This document shows positions 33,328 to 43,137 of a stretch of DNA of 64,000 bases, one piece after another (within the stretch, counting starts at the first letter, position 1; every line of letters starts with the position of its first letter). The stretch spans positions 248,001 through 312,000 of the forward strand of contig NZ_AP024855.1 of assembly GCF_024529955.1 (NCBI RefSeq), read 5' to 3'. The notes beneath the pieces are model-generated. The model was not told the origin of the DNA. It did not search any database and saw only the letters and a list, made by a program, of their open reading frames with translations. The DNA is from Photobacterium toruni. Lineage in GTDB: Bacteria; Pseudomonadota; Gammaproteobacteria; Enterobacterales; Vibrionaceae. Made by a program: the position numbers and the translations under genes.

Positions 33328-33762
33328 TTATTGCCAGTTAGGATTTTGACTTAAGGCTTGTGTGAATACATCTTTCACTTGTTGATCAGGCTGGCCAATA
33401 TATTGATACGTCGCGTAAATACTTGGAGTGTTCAATGCATCAGGCACATCTTTTACATGTACGATCATTGAATACTTTTGATTATTATCAGATGTTAAAG
33501 TGATCATAAAATCACTTGCGCAATCATGTGGCTTACAAAAAGAAACCGCATCATAAGTATGTCCCCCCATCACAATAGCTTCCAACGGTGAGGTTACCAT
33601 ATTATCTTTAATCCAATCTGGAAGTTGTTTTTCCACACTTGCAACCGATTGAACAGTAGTTGCAGTTGTAACTTTAGTGCTTAGCTGATTCGACGATGTA
33701 TGAGTGTTATTACACCCTACTAACATGACACTAATCGCTGCTACTAATATCAATTTTTTCAT
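33328..33762 (-). CDS. Ivy-type lysozyme inhibitor, lipoprotein
   Basis: A 144-residue protein with start MKKLILVAAI and lipobox LVGC (Cys18). The mature part contains the family motif CKPHDC flanked by beta-strands (VSFCKPHDCASDFMITL). In Ivy-type inhibitors of vertebrate C-type lysozyme this motif supplies the loop inserted into the enzyme's active site. A low-complexity linker follows the lipobox. Anchoring as a lipoprotein differs from the soluble periplasmic E. coli form. It would protect peptidoglycan from host or environmental lysozyme (known for the family). Confidence 0.8.
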   Translation of the reverse strand: MKKLILVAAISVMLVGCNNTHTSSNQLSTKVTTATTVQSVASVEKQLPDWIKDNMVTSPLEAIVMGGHTYDAVSFCKPHDCASDFMITLTSDNNQKYSMIVHVKDVPDALNTPSIYATYQYIGQPDQQVKDVFTQALSQNPNWQ

Positions 33763-34005
33763 TATGACTCTTATACCCAATAGTTAGGTTTATAATTAAA
33801 ACATCACTAATCAACATCATATATCGATAGCGCATATAACGACTATTGTTTTATTCCTTAAACTATACATTGGCTCTTATTGGAGTATATTTCATTCAGT
33901 CACAACACAAAATAACGCATGATTTTATCAAAAACAATTAAATAGCATACCTTATTATTGAAATTTAGGTTATGGTGTCGACAATTGAATAAAAGAAGTG
34001 ATGAT

Positions 34006-34527
34006 ATGCCACTAATTACAGAAAAACTGATTACTTTAAAAAACGCGTGGATGGCTAGCCATATTACTGATGCTGAATTTCCAACCCCATTAAGTGAACA
34101 AGGTTTACATCTGTATCAACTCGCACATTCAGAACTGTCTACACAGATCATTGACTCAATTACTCCTCCAAGTGAATCATCGTTAACATTTTATCCTGTA
34201 GATTGTCACCCACTGACCATTCGTTATGCATTGGTCTATTCAAGCTATTGGCAACAAGAAGAGCAACAACAAGCTATTGTTGAATACTTAACTCAAATAA
34301 TGTTTGAAGCAGATGCAAATGCACAACTTTATGTGGGTTTTTATAATGGTAAACCTGCAGCAACAGGTATGATTTATACTGATCTTAACGATGGCGAAAA
34401 TATAGCTTTAATCAGCGATATACATGCATTACCACTCCCAAATCAAACTCAACTGATGCAGGATATGGAGCAGTATTTATTAGATCTTGCTCAGCAAACT
34501 TCCGCAACCGTTATTCTGCAAAAATAA
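34006..34527 (+). CDS. Hypothetical protein, distant GNAT-like
   Basis: About 173 residues from MPLITEKL (GAAGTGATGAT upstream); the frame extends 48 bases further without a better site. The middle section LYVGFYNGKPAATGMIYTD...ALISDIHALP recalls the beta4-beta5 region of GNAT acetyltransferases (GxPVATG, then a strand leading to the acetyl-CoA loop). However, the Q/RxxGxG/A motif is not present, so it may be inactive or only fold-related. It stands alone, with a hairpin after its stop. Confidence 0.5.
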   Translation: MPLITEKLITLKNAWMASHITDAEFPTPLSEQGLHLYQLAHSELSTQIIDSITPPSESSLTFYPVDCHPLTIRYALVYSSYWQQEEQQQAIVEYLTQIMFEADANAQLYVGFYNGKPAATGMIYTDLNDGENIALISDIHALPLPNQTQLMQDMEQYLLDLAQQTSATVILQK

Positions 34528-34535
34528 TATTAATT

Positions 34536-34564
34536 ATCAAGATGTAATAAGATTGCATCTTGAT
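34536..34564 (+). terminator. Hairpin after the GNAT-like gene
   Basis: ATCAAGATG / CATCTTGAT, a 9-bp stem with an 11-base loop, followed by ATTTCATC. Only a weak T-tract. Confidence 0.45.
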
Positions 34565-34715
34565 ATTTCATCATCTACCTCTCAAAAGCATAATGTTATT
34601 GATACTCCCTTTTGACGCCTGAATAAACTCTGCCATAATTACTACACAACGTCACTTTAGTGATTAGTTGCATAACAATTACATTTATGGACACTATTAG
34701 AGAATAAGGACTGAT

Positions 34716-35255
34716 ATGAAAGGGATCATTTTTACTGAATTTATTTCGATTGTAGAATCACAATTTGGTTTAGATGTCAGCCAACAAATGCTTGATCATG
34801 CAAAAGATTCTGGTATTTATACTGCAATTGGTAGCTATGATCACCGTCAGCTTATTAAACTAATAATGAGTTTAAGTCATATCACTAAAATTTCAGCAGC
34901 GCAACTTCAACAAACTTACGGACGGTTGGTTTTTCCTTCGTTATTACAAGCCATACCCATTCCTGATCTTGAAAGTGATAATACATTTAGTTTTATTAAA
35001 AAAGTCGAACAACACATTCATATAGAAGTGAAAAAACTCTATCCTGATGCAACACCACCAACATTCATTTTTAGCAATCAAACCCAATCGACAATGACAA
35101 TGGATTATCATTCGGCACGTTGTATGGGGTATGTCTGCATGGGGCTATTAGAAGGATGCGCTGATTATTTTAATCAATCATTAACGATCAGCATGCAAGT
35201 TATCAATTCTTCGCAAAGCCATGTCAGATTTTCAATAATACTCGCAGGTGACTAA
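34716..35255 (+). CDS. H-NOX heme nitric-oxide sensor
   Basis: A 179-residue H-NOX domain protein. The proximal heme ligand is His102 in HIHIEVKKLYPDA, and the heme-propionate motif Y-x-S-x-R is Tyr131-x-Ser133-x-Arg135 in DYHSARCMG. These positions are the textbook numbering. It binds NO and controls the adjacent kinase. Its stop codon is 1 base before the kinase start, so the two are cotranscribed, the normal arrangement in marine gamma-proteobacteria (H-NOX/HnoK). Confidence 0.95.
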   Translation: MKGIIFTEFISIVESQFGLDVSQQMLDHAKDSGIYTAIGSYDHRQLIKLIMSLSHITKISAAQLQQTYGRLVFPSLLQAIPIPDLESDNTFSFIKKVEQHIHIEVKKLYPDATPPTFIFSNQTQSTMTMDYHSARCMGYVCMGLLEGCADYFNQSLTISMQVINSSQSHVRFSIILAGD

Positions 35256-35256
35256 C

Positions 35257-37002
35257 ATGGATGCCAAACGTCAAATAATGTTATTAGAACGCAAACTAGA
35301 GCGGGAACATGCTTCTCGTATTATGGCTGAGAAATTATTAGAAATAAAAAGCCGTGAACTCTTTGAAACTAATAATATATTAGAAATATCATTGGAAAGA
35401 CTACGATTACAGGCAGAATTAGATTCAGCCCAACTCGCCTATCAGACAAAAATTGAGAATTTACTCCTTACTTATGCACGACTATTTTTAAAACAAGCCC
35501 CCTCTTGTGACAATATTCAGCAATTAATTGAAAGTCTTATTGATGGTCATCATATTAGTGCTTGCTATATTTCAATCATGCCAATTGAAAATATTACGAT
35601 CAGTGGTGATTATTGCAGTGGCCGAGAACAAATATGGCAACCACCAACAGAACTTAAAGATCAAATCTCTCTCTGGGATCCAACCTCTAACTTGTATTGG
35701 ACAGTGCTAATTAATAACAATGATATTGTAGGGTATTTCGCAGCAAGAATATCAGCACCAATAAATAGAATAACCATTATTCAACAACATCTAGCACTTT
35801 TTTGTGAATTATTTCGTTCAGCTATTGGTCGTCAAATCACTCTTAGTAGAGCTATTCATGCGCGTCAACGTGCTGAAGATTCAGAACAATCAACCCGCGA
35901 CTTTTTGGCAATGATTAACCATGAACTACGTACACCTCTTAATGGATTATTAGGCACTGCCGAGCTTTTACAAGATACGGATTTAAATTTAAACCAACGA
36001 AAATTACTAACAACATTAAATCACTCTGGTGAATTACTTCGCGCTATTATTAATGACTTACTTGATTACAGTAAAATAAATGCTGGTATGTTAGAACTAA
36101 TAGAAAAGCCACTTGATAGCCATCTATTAGTCATAAAACTAAGGGATATTTTTTCTCATCGAGCATTAGAAAAACGGTTAGATTTTACTATCGATTATGA
36201 TACTAACATTCCACGTTCAATTAATGCTGATGAAGATCGTCTTAAACAAATTTATGTTAACCTTATTGCGAATGCGATAAAATTCACCCATCAAGGGTTC
36301 GTACGAGCAAAATTTAGTTGGCAAAATAATTGCCTCATATTTACGGTAGAAGACAGTGGTTGTGGTATTGAAAAACAGCAACAACATAAGTTATTTAAAC
36401 CGTTTAGTCAGATTGATATATCAAGCAAACGTAGTCATGAAGGTACAGGATTGGGATTGGCTATTTGTAAACAATTATGTGAACAAATGAACGGCAATAT
36501 TACTTTATCTAGCGAAACCAATAAGGGCACTTCTTTTTCAGTTTCACTACCATTAACAATAAGCACTCTTGATGAGACATTATCAAATCATCCCCCTATT
36601 TCGCATGAAGCATTACAAAAATTGAACATTTTGGTTGTCGAAGATTTAAAAACAAACCAGATGATCATTCAATTAATGCTTCAAAAACATAAAATAGACG
36701 TCACTATTGTAGATAATGGTCAAGCGGCATTAGATATTATTGCCAATCAATCTTTTGACATTGTTCTCATGGATTGTCGAATGCCTATCATGGATGGTTA
36801 TTGTGCAACTAAAATTTTACGCAAACAAAATTTCATTAAGCCTATTATTGCATTAACAGCAGGTACAACCACGGCTGAACGTGAAGCTTGTATTAATGCA
36901 GGCATGGATGACATTTTATGTAAGCCCTACATGGCATCTGAGCTGCTAACAATGCTCAATTCATGGTTCAATGCCACGCACCAACGTCATTATAAGCCGT
37001 GA
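35257..37002 (+). CDS. H-NOX-associated hybrid sensor kinase (HnoK-like)
   Basis: A 581-residue cytoplasmic hybrid kinase with no membrane segment. An N-terminal coiled coil (about residues 5-65) leads to a poorly conserved sensor region. The dimerisation domain has His222 in NHELRTPLNG, and the ATPase domain has NLIANAIKFTH, EDSGCGI and GTGLGLAIC. A receiver domain carries Asp507 in FDIVLMDCRMPIMDG. ATG 35257 is preferred over the GTG 9 bases earlier because AGGTG is near. NO-bound H-NOX usually inhibits such kinases; the partner phosphotransfer protein is not in this window. Confidence 0.9.
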   Translation: MDAKRQIMLLERKLEREHASRIMAEKLLEIKSRELFETNNILEISLERLRLQAELDSAQLAYQTKIENLLLTYARLFLKQAPSCDNIQQLIESLIDGHHISACYISIMPIENITISGDYCSGREQIWQPPTELKDQISLWDPTSNLYWTVLINNNDIVGYFAARISAPINRITIIQQHLALFCELFRSAIGRQITLSRAIHARQRAEDSEQSTRDFLAMINHELRTPLNGLLGTAELLQDTDLNLNQRKLLTTLNHSGELLRAIINDLLDYSKINAGMLELIEKPLDSHLLVIKLRDIFSHRALEKRLDFTIDYDTNIPRSINADEDRLKQIYVNLIANAIKFTHQGFVRAKFSWQNNCLIFTVEDSGCGIEKQQQHKLFKPFSQIDISSKRSHEGTGLGLAICKQLCEQMNGNITLSSETNKGTSFSVSLPLTISTLDETLSNHPPISHEALQKLNILVVEDLKTNQMIIQLMLQKHKIDVTIVDNGQAALDIIANQSFDIVLMDCRMPIMDGYCATKILRKQNFIKPIIALTAGTTTAEREACINAGMDDILCKPYMASELLTMLNSWFNATHQRHYKP

Positions 37003-37053
37003 TTCAACAAGTGACATCACGGCTTAGCTATCACGATTCATTAGCGTCCATCA

Positions 37054-39030
37054 TCATGCTTGCTTTTGGGGTAAATTCTTTAGCCCTGTCAGTGATGGTG
37101 ATGGTTGTTGCACTAACTCATTCGCTTGAGGGGCCAATGTCGGTTTTAATAAGACATATTCCATAATATCTCGAGCTAATGGTGCGGCATGCCAGCCCCA
37201 ACCACCATGTTCTAAGACTACCGTCACTAAAATAGAAGGATCATTAGCTGGTGCAAAGCCTGTAAATAAAGCATGATCCTTAAAATGCTCAGCAACCTCA
37301 TTTGCATTATGTCGCTCAGTATCTTTTAGTGAGTATACTTGACTGGTACCGGTTTTACCTGCTACTTGAAACGGTATATTTTGAAACATTTTACTAGCCG
37401 TACCCTTTTCAATGACTAACTCCATACCCTTTTTAATGATCGCCCAGTCGGTTTTAGATACTGACGTTAACGGTTTAAAATCAGCAAACGTCACTGGCTG
37501 CTGAACTTTTCCATCAATGATATCTTTTAATAAATGAGGCCGATGTTCAATACCATCTTCTGCCACCACTGATGTTGCTTTCGCTATTTGTATCGGTGTT
37601 GCCGTCCAATACCCCTGACCAATCCCTAGTGGTACTGTATCACCCTGCATCCAATCACGGTGGAAGCGCGCCATTTTCCATGCACGAGTAGGCATTATAC
37701 CCGTAGAATCCTCATCAATATCAATGCCTGAATGTTGGCCATAACCAAATTTTGTCATCCACATTGATAGTCTATCAATGCCTAAATCATAAGCAACTTG
37801 ATAAAAATAAGTATTCACTGACTTTTCAATTGCTTTATAAATATCTACATTCATAAAACCTTGAGCTCGATCATCTCTAAACTTTCGACTTTTACTATTT
37901 GGAATACGCCACCAACCATGATTATTACGTACGGTATGTACAGTAATCACTCCAGTAGTTAATCCTGCTGCTGCAACCTCAGGTTTTACCGTTGAGCCTG
38001 GAGGGTATAAACCTAATGTCACACGATTAATGAGCGGTCGAGCAGGATCATTTAGCAGTGCTGTATAATCTTTTGACGATATACCATTAACAAATAAATT
38101 AGGGTTATAACTTGGACTTGAAACCATCGCTAAAATGGCTCCATTTTTAGGATTCATAGCAACAATAGCCCCTCGACGAACTTTGGTTAATATTAAACCT
38201 GTCGTAGGATCTTGCTGTTGTAATGTCAGTAATTTTTGCGCATAAAGCTGTAAGTTAATATCAATCGTTAATTTTAAATCTTTGCCTGCGACAGGTGGTA
38301 CATAAGATAATGTTCGCACAACACGACCATGACTATTAACTTCAACAATTTCATATCCAGCCTTGCCATGTAACATGTCTTCATAAGAATGTTCAATACC
38401 TAACTTACCAATAGTACGAGTTGCTTTATAATTATCATATTTACCACTCTTTTTTAAAGTCGCAATATCATGATCGTTAATTTTTCCGACATAACCTAAT
38501 AAATGAGTTAACGATGCACCATAAGGATAATAACGTTCCAAATGAGCATCAATATTAACGCCTGAATATTCAAATTTATTAACTGAGAATACAGCGACCT
38601 GTTTGTTATTCATCTGTGCAATTAGAGTCACAGGTTTAAATGCTTGTGTTTGGTGTTTCGCTTTGTTGAACGCAACAATATCTTGATCAGAAATACCTAA
38701 TAATTTTTGAAGTTGCTTTAACACCTGTGGCAGATTTTTAACTTGATCTGGCGTTATCTCTAATGAACAGACCGGAATATTATCCGCTAAGATCACTCCA
38801 TTACGATCATAAATACGCCCACGGTTAGGTGCAACAGAGATCCTTCGAATGCTATTATTATCTGCTCGAACTTTATATTCACTGTAATCTTGTATTTGCA
38901 AATGATAAATATTGCTCATTAAGATACAGGTTAAAATAAGAATACCAATAAATGCTTGAATAGCTCGACGAACAAACGAGGCGCTTTCTTGCTCGTGATC
39001 GCGAATCTGACGATGGCAGTGTTTTTTCAT
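37054..39030 (-). CDS. mrdA: Penicillin-binding protein 2 (peptidoglycan transpeptidase)
   Basis: A 658-residue class B PBP: short cytoplasmic tail, one membrane segment at about residues 25-44, a dimerisation/linker domain (RGRIYDRNGVILADN) and the transpeptidase. The catalytic serine is Ser346 in PPGSTVKP (SxxK), SVN is in KSVNTYFY, and KTG in VAGKTGTSQ. It belongs to the MrdA/PBP2 family that builds the cell wall during elongation. No rodA follows; the downstream gene is convergent, unlike the usual mrdA-rodA operon, so this could be a second copy. Confidence 0.9.
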   Translation of the reverse strand: MKKHCHRQIRDHEQESASFVRRAIQAFIGILILTCILMSNIYHLQIQDYSEYKVRADNNSIRRISVAPNRGRIYDRNGVILADNIPVCSLEITPDQVKNLPQVLKQLQKLLGISDQDIVAFNKAKHQTQAFKPVTLIAQMNNKQVAVFSVNKFEYSGVNIDAHLERYYPYGASLTHLLGYVGKINDHDIATLKKSGKYDNYKATRTIGKLGIEHSYEDMLHGKAGYEIVEVNSHGRVVRTLSYVPPVAGKDLKLTIDINLQLYAQKLLTLQQQDPTTGLILTKVRRGAIVAMNPKNGAILAMVSSPSYNPNLFVNGISSKDYTALLNDPARPLINRVTLGLYPPGSTVKPEVAAAGLTTGVITVHTVRNNHGWWRIPNSKSRKFRDDRAQGFMNVDIYKAIEKSVNTYFYQVAYDLGIDRLSMWMTKFGYGQHSGIDIDEDSTGIMPTRAWKMARFHRDWMQGDTVPLGIGQGYWTATPIQIAKATSVVAEDGIEHRPHLLKDIIDGKVQQPVTFADFKPLTSVSKTDWAIIKKGMELVIEKGTASKMFQNIPFQVAGKTGTSQVYSLKDTERHNANEVAEHFKDHALFTGFAPANDPSILVTVVLEHGGWGWHAAPLARDIMEYVLLKPTLAPQANELVQQPSPSLTGLKNLPQKQA

Positions 39031-39262
39031 AGAACGATTAATAGACTCAGAATCAAAAGGAAATATTTGGTAGTGTTGAAGAATAACATGACATTTATTC
39101 TTTTATAGTATTAATTTCACCACAAAGGTTTAAATAATGATAGTTACGCATATATTAGCGGCTAATCTCACCATTAAAAGTGGTATAAAATTGACTGCCT
39201 GCAATTTACAACCGAACGGATAACGCTACAATACCGCTCTTCTTACAGCTAAAGATTTAAAA

Positions 39263-39877
39263 ATGATAAGTTCTCGTTCTGCAAATAGCGTTATCGTGCT
39301 CGACTTTGAAACCACAGGCCTTTCACCAGCACAAGGTGATCGCGCAATAGAAATTGGTGCCGTAAGACTTGAAGATGGTCATGTTGTGGCACACTTTCAA
39401 CAATTAATGAATCCTGGATTTCGAGTCAGTAGTTTTATCGAAAATTACACGGGCATCAGTAACAATATGCTTCGCACAGCCCCTTGTTGCGAAGATGTCA
39501 TGGCAGAATTTGCAGATTTTATTGGCGATGCAAATCTTGTTGCACATAATGCTTCTTTTGATCAACGTTTTCTTACGGCTGAATTAGATATCATTGGCCG
39601 TCAATACCGAGAACAATTTGCATGCTCTATGCTTATTGCTCGGCGTTTATACCAACACGCGCCGAATCATAAACTTGGTACTTTAGTAGAATATAAGCAT
39701 ATTCATCATGATGGTGTTTTTCACCGAGCATTAGCCGATTCAGAAATGACGGCACGGCTATGGCTAACAATGATTAACGATATTAAACATCAATATGGCA
39801 TTAACGAAGTCCCCTTTTCATTAATGCAAAAATTTGCGAAGACCCCTAAAGCCAATATCAGCAAAGTATTCAGTTAA
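39263..39877 (+). CDS. DnaQ-like 3'-5' exonuclease
   Basis: A 204-residue DEDDh exonuclease. Exo I is [13 protein letters not shown] (Asp14-x-Glu16), Exo II is [10 protein letters not shown], and the last block [25 protein letters not shown] carries the catalytic His and Asp of Exo III. It is similar in size to the DnaQ/PolC-epsilon type and to stand-alone exonucleases of Vibrionaceae. It is probably a DNA repair or RNA processing nuclease; there is no polymerase gene near. It stands alone, divergent from mrdA. Confidence 0.82.
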   Translation: MISSRSANSVIVLDFETTGLSPAQGDRAIEIGAVRLEDGHVVAHFQQLMNPGFRVSSFIENYTGISNNMLRTAPCCEDVMAEFADFIGDANLVAHNASFDQRFLTAELDIIGRQYREQFACSMLIARRLYQHAPNHKLGTLVEYKHIHHDGVFHRALADSEMTARLWLTMINDIKHQYGINEVPFSLMQKFAKTPKANISKVFS

Positions 39878-40008
39878 TAATAACGTATTTTCCTATACTT
39901 AAAGCATCGCTGTTATTAATATCTCACTCTGGTATGCTACATATCAATAATTTAACGTAATCATAAAGCCAAGTTATACACTTCGGCTATAATTATTGAG
40001 AGTGTAGT

Positions 40009-41055
40009 GTGCCTAACGTTAATCAGCCTTCTTATGAAGTGCCATTACCCACCGTTAAAATTGCCAGTTTTAACCTCTTAAATTATCTTGAGCCACCAAT
40101 GGCTTATTATGATTTTCAAAATATTTATACCATTGAGCAATGGCATAAAAAGCAAACGTGGATAACGCGATTTCTTGATAAAAATCAACCTGATATTATT
40201 GGTTTTCAAGAAGTATTCAGTAGTGACAGTCTGCAATCTCTATTGAAAAATGCAGGTTATCCTTATTATGCCGTGATTGATTCACCCACAATAATTGACG
40301 ATTTTATCTGCCGTAGCCCTGTCGTTGCAATAGCATCAAAATTCCCTATCACTGAAATAGCAACCGTTACAGCCGATCAACAAGCTGCAGCGTTATTAGG
40401 ATTGGCAGATTTTCATTTTAGCCGTAAGCCCCTTAGAGCAACGATTGATATTCCTCATGTTGGCTTAACTGATTGCTATGTCACGCATTTTAAATCAAAA
40501 CGATCACTGTTTGATGATCCACTTCCCAATACTATTGTTCCATCAGACACGGCATTATCACGTTTTGTCGGGCAACGATTAGGCAGTTGGGGATCGGCAA
40601 TGCTACGTGGTACCGAAGCTAATTTATTATTCTTAGAGATACTTAAACAACGTCAATCCAGCACTCGCCCGATGTTATTAATGGGTGACTTTAATGATGA
40701 ACTCTCTAGCTCATGCTTAGAACAACTAATAGCTGGCAACGTTTTTGGTATGTCTGATAGTGATATTGAACGCTTAATTGGCTATTACCGGCTTTATGAT
40801 AGTTGGAATTTGTTTATCAAAAACACTGAGCAGCTCAATATGCCCCGCCCGCCAACTCACTATTTTGGCACTAAAACCTCAGTGCTTGATTATATTTTAT
40901 TATCCCAAGAATTTAATGCTCAATACCCAGGTTCATTGTTTGAAGTCAGTGATTATCATACTGAAGATAAACACCTTGTTAATAGCAGCTTTGATGAAGA
41001 TGGCTATAGCACGGATCATGGCATTCCATGTGTAACGTTGGCACTGCGATGTTAA
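40009..41055 (+). CDS. Endonuclease/exonuclease/phosphatase (EEP) family protein
   Basis: A 348-residue protein with GTG start (no in-frame ATG nearby; weak ribosome binding site). It has the EEP fold motifs: KIASFNLLNYLEPP at residues 17-30 (Asn), DIIGFQEVF (catalytic Glu), LLMGDFNDE (Asp-x-Asn), and the closing STDHGIPC (Asp-His). The pattern fits Mg2+-dependent phosphoesterases of the exonuclease III/DNase I/sphingomyelinase type; the substrate is unknown. No signal peptide, so it is cytoplasmic. A bidirectional terminator follows. Confidence 0.83.
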   Translation: MPNVNQPSYEVPLPTVKIASFNLLNYLEPPMAYYDFQNIYTIEQWHKKQTWITRFLDKNQPDIIGFQEVFSSDSLQSLLKNAGYPYYAVIDSPTIIDDFICRSPVVAIASKFPITEIATVTADQQAAALLGLADFHFSRKPLRATIDIPHVGLTDCYVTHFKSKRSLFDDPLPNTIVPSDTALSRFVGQRLGSWGSAMLRGTEANLLFLEILKQRQSSTRPMLLMGDFNDELSSSCLEQLIAGNVFGMSDSDIERLIGYYRLYDSWNLFIKNTEQLNMPRPPTHYFGTKTSVLDYILLSQEFNAQYPGSLFEVSDYHTEDKHLVNSSFDEDGYSTDHGIPCVTLALRC

Positions 41056-41073
41056 TAACCCACATTATAAATA

Positions 41074-41117
41074 AAAAAACCAGCGTTATGATTCATTGAT
41101 CATTAACACTGGTTTTT
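41074..41117. terminator. Bidirectional terminator
   Basis: AAAAAACCAGCGTTA and TAACACTGGTTTTTT, an 11-bp stem with one mismatch between convergent genes, with A's and T's on both sides. Confidence 0.85.
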
Positions 41118-41163
41118 TATTTAGCTGATTAACTCAAACAGTTAATTACACCACTAAGCCATT

Positions 41164-42579
41164 TTAGTTTGCAGTTGTTGCAGCAGGCTTACGGTTACGC
41201 TGAGGAGCACGACGAGCAGGCTTGCCATCTGTAGCTTTAGGCTTAGCATCTGTAGGACGCGGCTTACGACGTGCCGGTTTTCCCTCTGCACGAAGAGCAT
41301 CATCACTACGTGGCGTTGGTTTACGACGCGTTGCAGGCTTACCATTTGAACGTGGACGCTTTTCACCATTTGCTGTAAATGATTGTGCTTTCTTGGGCTT
41401 TTTAGCTGCTAATGGACGAGTCTCCAAGCGTGATACGGGTAAATTAACGGATGGCTCAAAACCTTCAACAATTTCACGATCTAAAATTTGCTTTGTTAGA
41501 CGTTCAATTGCACTCAAATCACCAAATTCATCAGCACAAACTAATGAAATTGCTTCACCAACACAACCCGCACGACCAGTACGACCAATACGGTGAACGT
41601 AGTCTTCAGCAACATGTGGTAATTCAAAGTTAACTACTTGTGGCAATTGTTCGATGTCTAAGCCACGAGCCGCAATATCAGTTGCAACAAGCACACGAAC
41701 ATCACCAGATTTAAAGTTTGCCAATGCTTTTGTACGTGCGCCTTGGCTCTTATTACCGTGAATAGCAGCAGATGAAATACCACGGCTTTCTAAGTGAGTC
41801 GCTAATCGGTTAGCACCATGTTTAGTTTTAGTAAACACCAGCACTTGTTTCCATTTACGCTCATTTAACAACTTAGTCAGTAAGTTTGCTTTTTTCTTTT
41901 GATCAACAGGGAAAATCCACTGCTTAACCGTCGGCGCCGTTTGGTTGCGAGGATTAACATCAATCTCAACCGGATTATTTACTAAACCTTTAGCTAGCGC
42001 ACGAATATCATCAGAGAATGTTGCTGAAAACAGTAAGTTTTGGCGTTGTTTTGGTAATAACGCTAAAATTTTACGAATATCACGAATAAAGCCCATATCT
42101 AACATACGGTCAGCTTCATCTAATACTAAAATTTCAACATCACGGAATTTAACCGCATTCTGGCTGTGTAGATCCATTAAACGACCCGGTGTTGCCACTA
42201 AAACATCAGCACCTTGACGTAAACGATTAATTTGTTGATGAGCTTTTACACCACCAAATACAACCGCGGAATTAATTGGCAAGTTTTTACTGTATTTGGC
42301 AACATTATCACCAACTTGAGCCGCAAGCTCACGAGTGGGTGTTAAGATAAGTGCACGAATATGATTTGAACGAGCAGGTTGACCACCAGATAATTTTTCT
42401 AGTAGCGGCAATGTAAAACCTGCTGTTTTGCCTGTACCCGTTTGTGCCGCCGCCATGACATCCTTGCCTTCCAGTATCGCTGGAATTGCTTGCGCTTGAA
42501 TTGGGGATGGTTTTTCGTAGCCTTGCTTAGCAACAGCTTCAAGAATTGGGGCGGATAGGCCTAAAGAGGCAAAACTCAT
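41164..42579 (-). CDS. DEAD-box RNA helicase (RhlE-like)
   Basis: A 471-residue helicase from MSFASLGLS, with AGAGAGATGCT before the ATG. Motifs are in order: Q motif ([12 protein letters not shown]), I AQTGTGKT, Ia PTRELA, II DEAD, III SAT, and [10 protein letters not shown]. The tail (about 90 residues) is rich in Lys, Arg, Pro and Ala with repeated RKPxP units, typical of RNA-binding extensions. It probably acts in ribosome assembly or RNA decay in the cold. A second DEAD-box gene is at 56570. The 5' untranslated region has a small GCTTGTT hairpin. Confidence 0.9.
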   Translation of the reverse strand: MSFASLGLSAPILEAVAKQGYEKPSPIQAQAIPAILEGKDVMAAAQTGTGKTAGFTLPLLEKLSGGQPARSNHIRALILTPTRELAAQVGDNVAKYSKNLPINSAVVFGGVKAHQQINRLRQGADVLVATPGRLMDLHSQNAVKFRDVEILVLDEADRMLDMGFIRDIRKILALLPKQRQNLLFSATFSDDIRALAKGLVNNPVEIDVNPRNQTAPTVKQWIFPVDQKKKANLLTKLLNERKWKQVLVFTKTKHGANRLATHLESRGISSAAIHGNKSQGARTKALANFKSGDVRVLVATDIAARGLDIEQLPQVVNFELPHVAEDYVHRIGRTGRAGCVGEAISLVCADEFGDLSAIERLTKQILDREIVEGFEPSVNLPVSRLETRPLAAKKPKKAQSFTANGEKRPRSNGKPATRRKPTPRSDDALRAEGKPARRKPRPTDAKPKATDGKPARRAPQRNRKPAATTAN

Positions 42580-42742
42580 AGCATCTCTCTTTGTATAAAA
42601 TAAACGCACAGTAGCGTAGTAGCTTGTTCATCTAACGATCAACAAGCAATCACCCTATAAATAATAGGCATGATACGAAAAAACAGAAAAACGACCAAAA
42701 TCATGTTTCTGTTTCAAATATAATATTACTATTTTTTAATTA

Positions 42743-42946
42743 TTAATTAACTGCTGATTCAACGTCACTATCAATAATAGTCTCTGATGTTACATCTGCA
42801 GTTTCAGCAATCAGTGCGGCTTCATCATCAAGCTTGGCACGTTCTGCTTTAGAAATATAACGAGGCTTAGTGCTTTTATTAAGCTTAGCATTCGCCTTCT
42901 TCATTCTCTTTTTTAGCGTTTCGTTAATTTTTTTCTTTCTATTCAT
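42743..42946 (-). CDS. DUF2986 domain protein
   Basis: A 67-residue, strongly basic N-terminal protein (MNRKKKINETLKKRMKKANAKLNKS, then KPRYISKAERAKLD) with an acidic C-terminal tail. The sequence fits the DUF2986 family found in Vibrio and Shewanella relatives. Its charge layout suggests RNA or ribosome binding, but function is unknown. It lies upstream of the DEAD-box gene on the same strand, about 160 bases away. Confidence 0.82.
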   Translation of the reverse strand: MNRKKKINETLKKRMKKANAKLNKSTKPRYISKAERAKLDDEAALIAETADVTSETIIDSDVESAVN

Positions 42947-43137
42947 AATCGTGTCAGTTGATATTTTGAGCCATTTTTAAACAGGGGGCTGATTGTAATC
43001 ATTCGCAGCTGAATAACAAGCATTATCCTCATAATGCAATTATAAATGCCAAATTATCATCTTCAACACAATAGATCATGATTAATTGGCTATTAATAAT
43101 AGTCATAAATCATTTAATTTATTGCAAGGTATATACA

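Noticed and set aside
36000..37002. Receiver domain of the hybrid kinase as a separate gene
   Set aside because: It is in the same frame without an internal stop or ribosome binding site.
41154..41369. 71-residue frame inside the helicase C-terminal tail
   Set aside because: Repetitive low-complexity DNA gives long open frames by chance; it overlaps the real helicase gene.
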